Source: JAATFY01 sp049276515
GTDB taxonomy: Bacteria > Pseudomonadota > Alphaproteobacteria > UBA9219
Reading direction: 5' to 3'
Assembly (NCBI GenBank): GCA_049276515.1
Contig: JBASWO010000201.1
Coordinates: forward strand, 1-14,201
DNA: 14,201 nucleotides
Part shown: positions 6,968 to 14,201 of the stretch, piece after piece
Position numbering within the stretch: position 1 is the first letter of the stretch
Layout of the letters: every line of letters begins with the position of its first letter
Notes under the pieces: model-generated
The model's input: only the letters and a program-made list of their open reading frames with translations
Database searches by the model: none
Told to the model about the DNA's origin: nothing
Translations under genes and position numbers: made by a program

Positions 6968-7564
6968 TTACTTAGGCTGTTTTTTAACAGGTTTGGGTGC
7001 TTTTTTTGCTTTTTCAGGCGCTTTTTTGGGCATTTCTACCTCAAGGCCACAGGCTTTGCTGATGGCATAGTAAGCCTTATCCGCTCCCTTAATATCTAAG
7101 GTATCTGTCACAGCTGTTACATTTTGTGCGGGCTGGCCAACAGCGCGCAGACTTGAATTATCGCGTATGGCTCGACTTATGGCGTGATCAGTGGATGCCT
7201 CACGCGACCAAGCGGTGTCTTTTTGTGTAAAAAGGCTGAAGCTATTTTTACCAAGTGTAATTTTTAATTCGCTGGCTGGTTTAAAGTTATAGCCAGAGGC
7301 ATAGCTGACAACATCATTGCTGTTTTCGCCAGGCCGGTGGGTAATCATTAAAAAAGCATCGCCACGCTTAAATTTTTTATTGGCAGGTGGTGGAAAGCGG
7401 ATGGGCTTTACCATGTAGCAAACGGATTGATTGGCTTCTTCATAGGTAAAGGTTTGCCATGAGCCGAATGTGCCTAAGGATTTTTGCCCAGCAACATTTT
7501 GAGCCATAGCCGAGAGGCTCAAGCTGCTCGTACATAGAATGAAAAGTAGGGTCTGAAAGCGCAT
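6968..7564 (-). CDS. Invasion-associated locus B (IalB) family secreted protein
   Basis: This 198-residue exported protein has an N-terminal signal peptide (hydrophobic core ~4-18, likely cleavage after SAMA at residue 21). The mature part has IalB-family features: FGSWQTFTYEE, CYMVKPIRF, GDAFLMITHRP, DVVSYASGYNFKPASELKITLGKNSFSLF in successive blocks, DTAW, and a closing AYYAISKACGLE. Cys49 and Cys172 are the only cysteines in the mature chain and could form a disulfide. A basic Lys/Pro tail (178-198) follows the domain. The name comes from the Bartonella invasion locus, but many free-living alphaproteobacteria carry homologues of unknown role, so this is not evidence of virulence. ATG at 7564 starts 8 bases after the penicillin-binding protein stop, with no clear Shine-Dalgarno, which suggests coupling. 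The tail is encoded by A-runs (6980-6985, 7001-7007, 7022-7027) that could slip. Confidence 0.87.
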   Translation of the reverse strand: MRFQTLLFILCTSSLSLSAMAQNVAGQKSLGTFGSWQTFTYEEANQSVCYMVKPIRFPPPANKKFKRGDAFLMITHRPGENSNDVVSYASGYNFKPASELKITLGKNSFSLFTQKDTAWSREASTDHAISRAIRDNSSLRAVGQPAQNVTAVTDTLDIKGADKAYYAISKACGLEVEMPKKAPEKAKKAPKPVKKQPK

Positions 7565-7572
7565 ACCGGATT

Positions 7573-10500
7573 TTAGGGCTGCTTTGCGGGCACTGCAACG
7601 TCATTATCATTATGTGCTGTCGCAGGAATACCCTCAATCAGGGGTTGGAAAATCGGCGCTAATGACTTGAGCATTTGTGCAGAAAGGGCGCTGGTAAATT
7701 TATAATCGGCGGCATCTTCACCAGCAACGTGAGCCGTAATGGTGCCAAAGAAGCGGTCGCCCAGGTAAAAGGCAAAAGTGCCTGTACGATTGACGACGCG
7801 CGATGAAATAAGTTTTCGGCCTGCACCAAACTCATCATAGCGCTGATCACCTGTGCCGGTTTTGCCGCCCACAGCCAAGGGCGTGCCTGAAGCATCTTTG
7901 AAAACACCTTTGACGCGTTTAGCTGTACCGTTATCGACGACTTCAGCCATGACACTTTTAACGGTACGTGCAACAGCAGGATCAAGTACTTGTTGAGATT
8001 GCGTTGAGCCATCAGGGACTAAAGTTGTTTGATAGGGTGTGTCTGCACCAAACTGTAGCATCTCAAAACGAACCATCGGATGTTTAATGCCATCATTTAA
8101 AATAATGCCGACGAGCTCTGATAAGGCGCCAGGGCGATCGGCTGAGCTACCAATTGATGTCGCAAAGCTCGGTGTCAACCGATTGAAAGGATAGCCAAGC
8201 CGTGCCCAGCGTTTTTGAATACGAGCAAAAGCATCAGCTTCGAGAATGATGCGGATGCGCGTGTCTTGTGCATGTTTAAGACGTGGATGGAACAGCCAGG
8301 CATAGCTTTCTTGGCGCAAAGGCTGGCTCACTTCCAAGATAGCGCGGCGTGATGCACCGGGATTGGCTTGTAGGTAACCGGCCAGCCATAATTCCATGGG
8401 GTTCAGACCAGCTATATAGCCGCGATCCGACAAATTATAGCGCTCAACCGGATAATCGAGATAGAGTTTGCGGAGACGATCATCGCTGATTGTTTCCTTC
8501 AACGGATGCCGCTTCATGAAGGTAACATACTCTTCATACGTTGCTTTGGGGCGAACGGAGCGGAATAAAATGGTGCGTGCTGTCGCGCCTTTATGCGCAT
8601 GGCTGACGAGGCGCTCTAAGGCGGCATGCTGCGACAAATTGATATAGTCATTGATATAGCGGTTTAGGAAAACGCTGCCTTCTTTATCGGCAAAACGTTG
8701 CAAATAGCTTTGCCGCGCAGGCTCATCCGGATCATCAAGTAATTCTTCTTTGGTATGTGAGCCTTGCGCGATGGTGTAATTCACAATATCGCGCATGAGA
8801 CGAATAAAGACGAGATTGACGGATTCACGAAAGGCTTCGTGCAAATCCATAATTTTATTATCTTCACTCTTTTCAAAATTAACAAACGTATGTGCACCGC
8901 CACCTGTAAAGAATGTTTCATTGGGGCTGCCTGAATATTTGCGGTTCATAGCAGCCTGCAGCATTTCATCCAATTCAGCATCGGGATGATCGACAAGCCA
9001 TGTTGTCGCCCAAGATGTCAGCATATCAGGAGCTTCAGCAGCTAAATCTTCCAAATCTTCTGTCGAAAGGCCTGCATAACGACGGTGGAGCTCACCGATA
9101 ATTTCAAGATAAGTGACGAGCGTACGTAGTTTTGCGGTTGAGCCCAAATCCATCTTCATGCCTTCATTCATATCGAAAGGGGCATCGATATTGTCGGCTT
9201 GAATACGCATTTTATTATTGGTGTCACCGCGCTCATAGAGCACGACACTCCATTTAATTTTTCTCGGATCATTATCAAGGTTGAGGAGGCGGAAGCCATA
9301 AAGGCCAATGGATTCTAAAAATGTTTTATCACCCATCTTTTTTAGAAACTCGACGGTCTTTTGCTGCGCAGGCTGATCAAGAGTTGAGCGTGCTGCTAAA
9401 TCAAGCCGATCCACTTCATAAAGTTTCTTTAAACCCAACATACTCAGTAAATGACTGCGTAAGGCGTTGGTTGCTTTTTGCTCAATGAAAGGAGCTTGAG
9501 GGGCTTGCGGAGCTTCAGGAAGAAACTTAAAGGTCGTTGCTTTCGTGGCATCGCGGAGAGCTGTGGAGATCACTTTTGCTTCAGCGAGACGATTAAGAGT
9601 GTTATCGGTTAAATCATCTAAAGCCGCATGATTGGATAATAAATAATAGCTTGGTCTGCGTTGGGCGAGGATTAAACCAAGACAGGCCCGATAGACACGT
9701 GCTTTGGCGCGCAATGAATCTGCATCTGTGTCTGGCAAATTTAATGCAATTACGGCGTCGTTTAAATCAATCCCAAACCAAGCCCATAAGCCATCGCCGA
9801 TACTATTGACCTCACCAAACCCCGGGCGCGCACTCAAAGGCGTGCTGTTCATGTAATCAAGGACAATCTTTTTACGCGCTTCGCGTGTATCGGGGCCATC
9901 AAGATAAACGCGAAGACTTGCTGATACGATCTGCCTAATTTTATCCATGGCACTACCTGTCTGACCGCCAGGTGAGTACCGGAATTTTTCAATCTGTGTC
10001 GCAAGAGTACTGCCGCCGCCGGCATTAAAGTTGGGAACTATTTTTTGTACCAATTGACCCACGGCGGCGTAAGCAAAGCGATCCCATTCAATCACGGGAT
10101 TGAGTGTGACAGGTCCATCTTTCAGTAATTCGCGGTTTTCAATGTAAAGGAGGGTATCCACAAGCAAAGGCGGTATTGATTTAAAGTCATTAAAAACGTG
10201 ATTGGGGTAGCTTGCGTTATAAAGTTTTTGCCCATCACGATCATAGAGTGTGAGACCTGCTGTGGTTTTTGCGTGATAGATAGGATAGAGCCCGCGGCCA
10301 ACAAAATATTGGAAGGTTTTTGAGGTGCGCATTTGTGCGGCAACATCATAATCGGCAGTCTCAAGGGATTTAATAAAATAGGGCATATAGCTGTAGCCCA
10401 ACCGCTGATTGTAGGGACCGCTAGGCGGATAATGGATTTCAGGATTAGATCCGGCTTGCATCGTGAATTTGATTTGCTTGCCATAGGTGGATAGCCATTC

Positions 10501-10659
10501 GGCTTGTAACTTCGATGTGCGCATTTCGTCGCGCAGTAAAACACCAAAGACGATCAGGATGCCAAGCGCGATTAGAATTGGGATCAGCCAAAAAATGCGC
10601 GGTACCCGCATGCGGTACGGGAGTTCAGGTTCGGGGTCAGACAGCCATGAAGAAGGCAA
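7573..10659 (-). CDS. Large class A penicillin-binding protein with divergent glycosyltransferase-51 domain
   Basis: This 1028-residue inner-membrane protein is probably a bifunctional peptidoglycan synthase. A short cytoplasmic N-terminus precedes one membrane span (~22-42). The glycosyltransferase-51 region follows: YIENREL (Glu174, place of the catalytic Glu), GGGSTLATQ (214-222), DKIRQ (239-243) and IVLDYMN (265-271). The transpeptidase half has all three active-site motifs: SxxK as Ser507-Thr-Ala-Lys510, SxN as Ser613-Val-Asn615, and KTG at 933-935. Two things are odd. The second catalytic Glu of motif 3 appears as Gln243, and about 320 residues separate SxN from KTG, far more than usual. 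It starts at TTG 10659 with AAGGA seven bases upstream; the first in-frame ATG is at 10611, just before the membrane span. At 10 bases after hisS it is probably translationally coupled. Usual class A enzymes are 700-850 residues, so this is a distinct long subfamily. Confidence 0.9.
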   Translation of the reverse strand: MPSSWLSDPEPELPYRMRVPRIFWLIPILIALGILIVFGVLLRDEMRTSKLQAEWLSTYGKQIKFTMQAGSNPEIHYPPSGPYNQRLGYSYMPYFIKSLETADYDVAAQMRTSKTFQYFVGRGLYPIYHAKTTAGLTLYDRDGQKLYNASYPNHVFNDFKSIPPLLVDTLLYIENRELLKDGPVTLNPVIEWDRFAYAAVGQLVQKIVPNFNAGGGSTLATQIEKFRYSPGGQTGSAMDKIRQIVSASLRVYLDGPDTREARKKIVLDYMNSTPLSARPGFGEVNSIGDGLWAWFGIDLNDAVIALNLPDTDADSLRAKARVYRACLGLILAQRRPSYYLLSNHAALDDLTDNTLNRLAEAKVISTALRDATKATTFKFLPEAPQAPQAPFIEQKATNALRSHLLSMLGLKKLYEVDRLDLAARSTLDQPAQQKTVEFLKKMGDKTFLESIGLYGFRLLNLDNDPRKIKWSVVLYERGDTNNKMRIQADNIDAPFDMNEGMKMDLGSTAKLRTLVTYLEIIGELHRRYAGLSTEDLEDLAAEAPDMLTSWATTWLVDHPDAELDEMLQAAMNRKYSGSPNETFFTGGGAHTFVNFEKSEDNKIMDLHEAFRESVNLVFIRLMRDIVNYTIAQGSHTKEELLDDPDEPARQSYLQRFADKEGSVFLNRYINDYINLSQHAALERLVSHAHKGATARTILFRSVRPKATYEEYVTFMKRHPLKETISDDRLRKLYLDYPVERYNLSDRGYIAGLNPMELWLAGYLQANPGASRRAILEVSQPLRQESYAWLFHPRLKHAQDTRIRIILEADAFARIQKRWARLGYPFNRLTPSFATSIGSSADRPGALSELVGIILNDGIKHPMVRFEMLQFGADTPYQTTLVPDGSTQSQQVLDPAVARTVKSVMAEVVDNGTAKRVKGVFKDASGTPLAVGGKTGTGDQRYDEFGAGRKLISSRVVNRTGTFAFYLGDRFFGTITAHVAGEDAADYKFTSALSAQMLKSLAPIFQPLIEGIPATAHNDNDVAVPAKQP

Positions 10660-10666
10660 GGCTTTA

Positions 10667-10672
10667 TCCTTA
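10667..10672 (-). promoter_or_regulatory. Ribosome binding site overlapping the hisS stop codon
   Basis: On the minus strand the sequence TAAGGA contains both the hisS stop (TAA, 10672-10670) and an AAGGA Shine-Dalgarno seven bases before the TTG start of the penicillin-binding protein. This supports the TTG start and suggests that ribosomes ending hisS help to start the next gene. Confidence 0.65.
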
Positions 10673-12028
10673 AGTCGTCTTGAGATGTGGCAGTAATGTC
10701 CGTAATTTTTCTACCAATTGTCCCTGCGGCACTTCACTTTGTGTTTTGGCAGCCAATTCTTTAACAACAACGGTGTTGTTCGCTTGCTCGTTGGAGCCAA
10801 TCAGAAGGGCAATAGGAATGCCTGTCTTATCAGCATATTTAAGCTGCTTATCGAGTTTGGCGGGCTCCAGATAATTCTCAACATTAAAGCCCGCTTTGCG
10901 TAACGTCGTGCCAAGCGCAAGATAGTGGGCACTGAGGGCTGCATCCATTTGTGTGATCAGCACATGTACCGTGTTGGGTGCTGAAGGCAAAAGCTTGTTG
11001 GCATTTAATTGATCGAACAAGCGCGTGAGGCCAATGGATATGCCGACGCCAGGCAATTTTGATTTGGTGTAAAGGCTGGCAAGATCTTCGTAGCGGCCGC
11101 CTGAGCACACACTGCCAAATTCGGGGTGCGCATCAATCAGGGTCTCATAGACAGTGCCGGTGTAATAATCGAGACCGCGCGCAATCGCAAGATTGAGACG
11201 CGTACGTTTCTCGGGCACACCCAAAGCACGCAAGCTTTCAACCATCTGCTTGGCTTCTTTCAAGCCTTGCTCAAAAATGGGGTGCGTGACATTGAGGCTC
11301 TGTAGGGCATTGATGATTTCATTTTTATCGCCCTTGTTTTGAATAAGGGTCAATAATTTATCAGCATGTTCACCGCTGAGACCTAAAGCCATAATAGCTT
11401 CACGTACCTTACCGGCGCCGATTTTATCGAGTTTATCAATTTCTCTTAAAATCAATTTTTGTTTTTCAGCATCGTCCACGCCAAAGCCCTGGAGAATGCC
11501 GAGAAGAATTTTTCTATTGCTGAAATGGATGGTGAAATCACCAATCTTGAGCTCTTCAAAAATTTGCACGATGATTGCAGGAAGCTCGGCATCATAAGAG
11601 GGGTCGAGTTTATCTTTGCCGATCACATCTATGTCGCATTGATAGAATTCCCGGAAGCGACCGCGTTGCGCGCGCTCACCACGATAGACGCGCTGGATTT
11701 GATAGCGGCGAAAAGGGAAGGCAAGGTCGCGTTCATGTTCAGCGACATAGCGCGCCAGTGGAACGGTCAAATCAAAGCGCAGGGCTAGATCAGCTTCATG
11801 GCCCTGTTGAACAGATCCTGTGGATTGAACGAAATAAACTTGTTTTTCTGTTTCGCCGCCAGATTTGGTGAGCAGGACATCTTTTAACTCAAATACCGGT
11901 GTTTCAATGCCGATAAAACCAAAACGCTCAAAACCCTTACGGATCGTATCGATCATGTGTTGAAAGACCATCTGGTCGCGCGGCAAGAGCTCAAGCGTTC
12001 CAGGTGTTGTGCGGGGTTGAATGGGCAT
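10670..12028 (-). CDS. hisS: Histidine--tRNA ligase
   Basis: This 452-residue class II aminoacyl-tRNA synthetase charges tRNA-His. The motifs are in order: motif 1 around IETPVFELKD (~41-50), the Thr/Asp loop LRFDLTVPLARYV (~83-95), motif 2 RVYRGERAQRGRFREFYQ (113-130, ATP-binding Arg116), HisA ARGLDYYTGTVYE (283-295), HisB SVCSGGRYEDLAS (306-318), and motif 3 GVGISIGLTRLFDQL (327-341). The anticodon-binding domain runs from about 350 to the end. An insertion domain of ~90 residues lies between motif 2 and HisA. The ATG at 12028 fits the family start (TPGTLELLPRD) but has no Shine-Dalgarno. As first gene of the minus-strand block it probably shares a transcript with the penicillin-binding protein. 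Motif 2 reads ERAQRGRFREF rather than the EKPGPGRFRQF form I associate with many alphaproteobacteria. Confidence 0.98.
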   Translation of the reverse strand: MPIQPRTTPGTLELLPRDQMVFQHMIDTIRKGFERFGFIGIETPVFELKDVLLTKSGGETEKQVYFVQSTGSVQQGHEADLALRFDLTVPLARYVAEHERDLAFPFRRYQIQRVYRGERAQRGRFREFYQCDIDVIGKDKLDPSYDAELPAIIVQIFEELKIGDFTIHFSNRKILLGILQGFGVDDAEKQKLILREIDKLDKIGAGKVREAIMALGLSGEHADKLLTLIQNKGDKNEIINALQSLNVTHPIFEQGLKEAKQMVESLRALGVPEKRTRLNLAIARGLDYYTGTVYETLIDAHPEFGSVCSGGRYEDLASLYTKSKLPGVGISIGLTRLFDQLNANKLLPSAPNTVHVLITQMDAALSAHYLALGTTLRKAGFNVENYLEPAKLDKQLKYADKTGIPIALLIGSNEQANNTVVVKELAAKTQSEVPQGQLVEKLRTLLPHLKTT

Positions 12029-12174
12029 CAGGGGGATTCGAGAATCGGGTTAAAATTGAGATGTTTTGATAACACAGGGGGTCATGGGGGCAAAGCCGTC
12101 CGTAAGACTTTTTTCTATACCTTATTTGTGTTACCAAAGGCCCAACTTCGATGAATATTGGCTTTGAAGGCTGA
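12029..12174. promoter_or_regulatory. Divergent hisS/pyrC control region
   Basis: These 146 bases separate the two divergent starts and must hold both promoters. For hisS, the minus strand has TTGCCC (12093-12088) and TATCAA (12071-12066) separated by 16 bases, a weak -35/-10 candidate. For pyrC, an AT-rich stretch at 12109-12127 (CTTTTTTCTATACCTTATT) could contain a -10, without a clear -35. Two inverted repeats are visible: GATTC-GA-GAATC at 12035-12046, and a spaced TAACAC/GTGTTA pair at 12070-12075 and 12128-12133. pyrC has GAAGG at 12166-12170, four bases before its ATG. I see no attenuator or riboswitch fold. Confidence 0.45.
12035..12046. repeat. Short inverted repeat just upstream of hisS
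   Basis: GATTC and GAATC arms of five bases flank a central GA, and the repeat ends seven bases before the hisS ATG, where a ribosome site would be expected. It could be an operator half-site pair or a small RNA hairpin near the start. Such a short repeat can also occur by chance. Confidence 0.3.
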
Positions 12175-13233
12175 ATGTCCAACCAGCGCTTAACGATACC
12201 CCGCCCCGATGACTGGCACGTTCATGTGCGTGATGGCGATATGTTGCGCACGGTCCTACCGTATACGGCCAAGGTTTTTGCCCGTGCCATCATTATGCCT
12301 AATCTCAAATCGCCGGTAACAACCACCGAAAAGGCGCATGATTACCGCGAAGAAATTATCAAGGCGACACCGGCTGGTGTAAAATTTACGCCACTCATGA
12401 CGGTTTATTTAACGGATGCCACGCATGGCGATGACCTAGCAAAGGGTCATGCCAAAGGGGTTGTGACTGCCGCCAAACTTTATCCGGCTAATGCCACAAC
12501 AAATTCTGAACGTGGTGTAACACGCATTATGAACATCTATTCCGTTCTTGAGCATATGCAAAAAATTGGCATACCGCTTTTGGTGCATGGTGAAGTTACA
12601 GATCCAGAGGTTGATATTTTTGATCGTGAAGCGCGCTTTATTGAACAGGTTTTGATCCCAACGCGTAAAGATTTTCCAGAACTCAAAATTGTCTTTGAGC
12701 ATATCACAACAAAAGAAGCTGCTGATTATGTGGCCGAAGAAGGTAAGAAAAAACCAACAGCAGCGACGATTACGCCGCATCATCTTCATATCAATCGCAA
12801 TGCGATGTTTCAGGGCGGTATTCGTCCGCACTTCTATTGCTTGCCCATTGCTAAACGCGAAGAGCATCGCAAGGCCCTGATCAAGGCGGCGACATCTGGT
12901 GATAAGATGTTTTTCTTAGGCACCGATACAGCGCCCCATACGGCCAAGACCAAGGAAAGCGCCTGTGGTTGCGCTGGTATATTCTGTGCGCCTAATGCCT
13001 TGGAATCTTATGTTCAAGTGTTTGATGAAGCTGGAGCTCTCGATCGGTTCGAATCTTTTGCGAGCCGCAACGGTCCGGCCTTTTATGGGCTGCCTGTGAA
13101 CAAAGAGACCTTGATTCTAGAGAAGAAAAGCCAATCAAACCCGGATATTAAGCCGATTTTAACCGGAAATAACGATCCTATAGTAGCGTTTGCTCCTCCA
13201 TCGCCCATTTCATGGAAAATAGCTGACGCCTGA
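12175..13233 (+). CDS. pyrC: Dihydroorotase (E. coli PyrC type)
   Basis: This 352-residue cytoplasmic zinc enzyme interconverts carbamoyl-aspartate and dihydroorotate, the third step of pyrimidine synthesis. The metal and active-site residues are all present: His15 and His17 in DDWHVHVRD, the lysine carbamylated in the family at Lys101 (TAAKLYPANATTNS), His138 in LVHGEVT, His176 in FEHITT, and Asp251 in LGTDTAPH. The segments MPNLKSPVTTT, TPHHLHINRN and GCAGIFCAPNALE are typical of the homodimeric E. coli-type enzyme, as is the length. ATG at 12175 is supported by GAAGG four bases upstream and by the family N-terminus (LTIPRPDDWHVH). It is divergent from hisS. The ATPase gene starts 24 bases after its TGA, so read-through transcription is likely. 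Confidence 0.98.
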   Translation: MSNQRLTIPRPDDWHVHVRDGDMLRTVLPYTAKVFARAIIMPNLKSPVTTTEKAHDYREEIIKATPAGVKFTPLMTVYLTDATHGDDLAKGHAKGVVTAAKLYPANATTNSERGVTRIMNIYSVLEHMQKIGIPLLVHGEVTDPEVDIFDREARFIEQVLIPTRKDFPELKIVFEHITTKEAADYVAEEGKKKPTAATITPHHLHINRNAMFQGGIRPHFYCLPIAKREEHRKALIKAATSGDKMFFLGTDTAPHTAKTKESACGCAGIFCAPNALESYVQVFDEAGALDRFESFASRNGPAFYGLPVNKETLILEKKSQSNPDIKPILTGNNDPIVAFAPPSPISWKIADA

Positions 13234-13257
13234 GTTTCTTCTCCGGGGTCTTCTTAA

Positions 13258-14201
13258 ATGTCCATCACGCTTAGCGAACTTCCCTTCATCGATCTCTATG
13301 TGCGTCTCGATCAGCCTGATCAGGCTTTGTATCGTTCCAAAGAGAGAGGTAAGAGCCACATCAATCAGCTGGTGCCTCCCGAGTATCAATTAGCTGTTGA
13401 TCGCTTTATGTCGGCCGTCAATGAGGGCCTCAAAGAAAACAACGATGGCTCGATCGATTTTGAAGGTGTGCGCTGCCGTCTTTCGAAACAGAAAATGTCA
13501 GATAATAGTAGTTGGGTTTGCGCACGTCGCATCAACACCGTTATTCCTGATATGGATAAGCTTGGTTTTGCTAAGCACATAGCCGACCATATGAAGGCGC
13601 TTGGCAAACGTGACGGCTTAATTCTTGTCTCGGGTGCAACGGGTCACGGTAAAACAACGACCGCTGTTGGCTTGCTCGCTTATTTCTTACGTAATTATGG
13701 CGGTGCTGCCGTCACCATCGAAGATCCTGTGGAGTTTATGCTCAAAGGACGTCATGGCGAAGGCGGACATTGCTTTCAGGTTGAAGTCAGACAAGAAGAA
13801 GATTGGGCCGTTTGCTTAAAGCGCGCTTTGCGTTGGGCGCCACGCTATATTTACGTAGGTGAAATTCGTACGCCCAAAGCTGCCGAGCAGCTGTTGCGTG
13901 CTGCTACAACGGGCCACTTGGTTATTACAACTGTGCACGCAGGCTCACCTGAAGAAGCGCTGATGGGTTTAATATTCCTGGCTGAACAAGCCATGGGTCC
14001 TGGTGTTCAAAACATTCTTGCCGCTGGTCTTACGGGTTTGATCTATCAGACCATGAAAGAAACGGGTCCTCATATTAAATACCTTTTCACGGAACCTGAT
14101 TCACCAGGCGATCCTATTCGCTCGCTCATCCGTGAAAATAAGATCGGTATGATGTCGACCTATATTGATCGTATTGCTGCACGTTTAGCCAATCCATCAG
14201 G
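13258..14201 (+). CDS. PilT/DotB-like hexameric secretion or pilus ATPase (partial, 3' end missing)
   Basis: The frame reads 314 full codons from ATG at 13258 (directly after an in-frame TAA) and runs off the right edge. It belongs to the type II/IV secretion ATPase family (PilT, PilB, DotB, VirB11), whose hexamers use ATP to drive pilus or substrate movement at the inner membrane. An N-terminal PAS-like domain ends in CARRINTVIPDMDKLGF (~88-104). The ATPase core has Walker A GATGHGKTTT (126-135, Lys132), an Asp box TIEDPVEF (153-160), a Walker B-like YIYVGEIR (Glu202), and a His box TTGHLVITTVHAGS (217-230, His227). The residue before the last Gly of Walker A is His instead of Ser. Length and motif order are closest to PilT or DotB. 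Pilus retraction, a Dot/Icm-like system or conjugation cannot be told apart without the neighbours to the right. There is no strong Shine-Dalgarno. Confidence 0.88.
   Translation, partial: MSITLSELPFIDLYVRLDQPDQALYRSKERGKSHINQLVPPEYQLAVDRFMSAVNEGLKENNDGSIDFEGVRCRLSKQKMSDNSSWVCARRINTVIPDMDKLGFAKHIADHMKALGKRDGLILVSGATGHGKTTTAVGLLAYFLRNYGGAAVTIEDPVEFMLKGRHGEGGHCFQVEVRQEEDWAVCLKRALRWAPRYIYVGEIRTPKAAEQLLRAATTGHLVITTVHAGSPEEALMGLIFLAEQAMGPGVQNILAAGLTGLIYQTMKETGPHIKYLFTEPDSPGDPIRSLIRENKIGMMSTYIDRIAARLANPS

Noticed and set aside
6968..7564. Virulence or invasion locus suggested by the IalB family name
   Set aside because: The family is widespread in free-living alphaproteobacteria, and no other virulence feature accompanies it.
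12151..12174. Seven-codon leader frame ending directly before the pyrC ATG (stop TGA then ATG)
   Set aside because: The ATG at 12151 has no ribosome site and the peptide has no run of regulatory codons. It is simply in the same frame as pyrC, so a chance frame is more likely than a leader peptide.

Overview
The window looks like a chromosomal segment of an alphaproteobacterium. The reasons are the RecO N-terminus (EWMDEAIVLSARPHGE), the adjacent recO-parC pair, the RlmN sequence, and an invasion-associated locus B (IalB) family protein beside rlmN. These assignments come from recognised sequence features and remembered family traits; no search was run. Base composition is fairly even throughout, and I see no insertion sequence, integrase, CRISPR array, tRNA or rRNA. 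Most of the window is densely packed housekeeping sequence.

Layout from the left. The end of an unrecognised plus-strand gene (to 191) meets, tail to tail, a minus-strand glycosyltransferase (188-1834). The glycosyltransferase is divergent from a plus-strand recO-parC pair (1889-4962). parC in turn ends tail to tail against a minus-strand block that, in transcription order, runs hisS (12028) -> a very large penicillin-binding protein -> an IalB-type secreted protein -> rlmN -> an unknown single-span membrane protein (ends 4959). hisS is divergent from pyrC (12175-13233). pyrC is followed by the first 314 codons of a PilT/DotB-type secretion or pilus ATPase that runs off the right edge.

Functionally, the minus-strand block mixes translation fidelity (HisRS; RlmN, which methylates 23S rRNA and tRNA) with the cell envelope (peptidoglycan synthase, IalB protein, membrane protein). 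recO and parC both serve chromosome maintenance: recombinational repair and decatenation. pyrC makes dihydroorotate for pyrimidines. The partial right-edge ATPase is the only sign of a secretion, conjugation or pilus machine, and its partners would lie outside the window.

The points most worth a second look are: the non-canonical glycosyltransferase-51 half and long insertion in the 1028-residue penicillin-binding protein; the His-substituted Walker A motif of the right-edge ATPase; a terminator-like hairpin inside the antisense coding sequence of the glycosyltransferase; two convergent gene pairs that share stop-codon bases; a Val at the quinolone-contact position of ParC; and a HisRS motif 2 unlike the form I remember as typical of alphaproteobacteria. 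I see no clear undescribed multi-gene system contained within the window.
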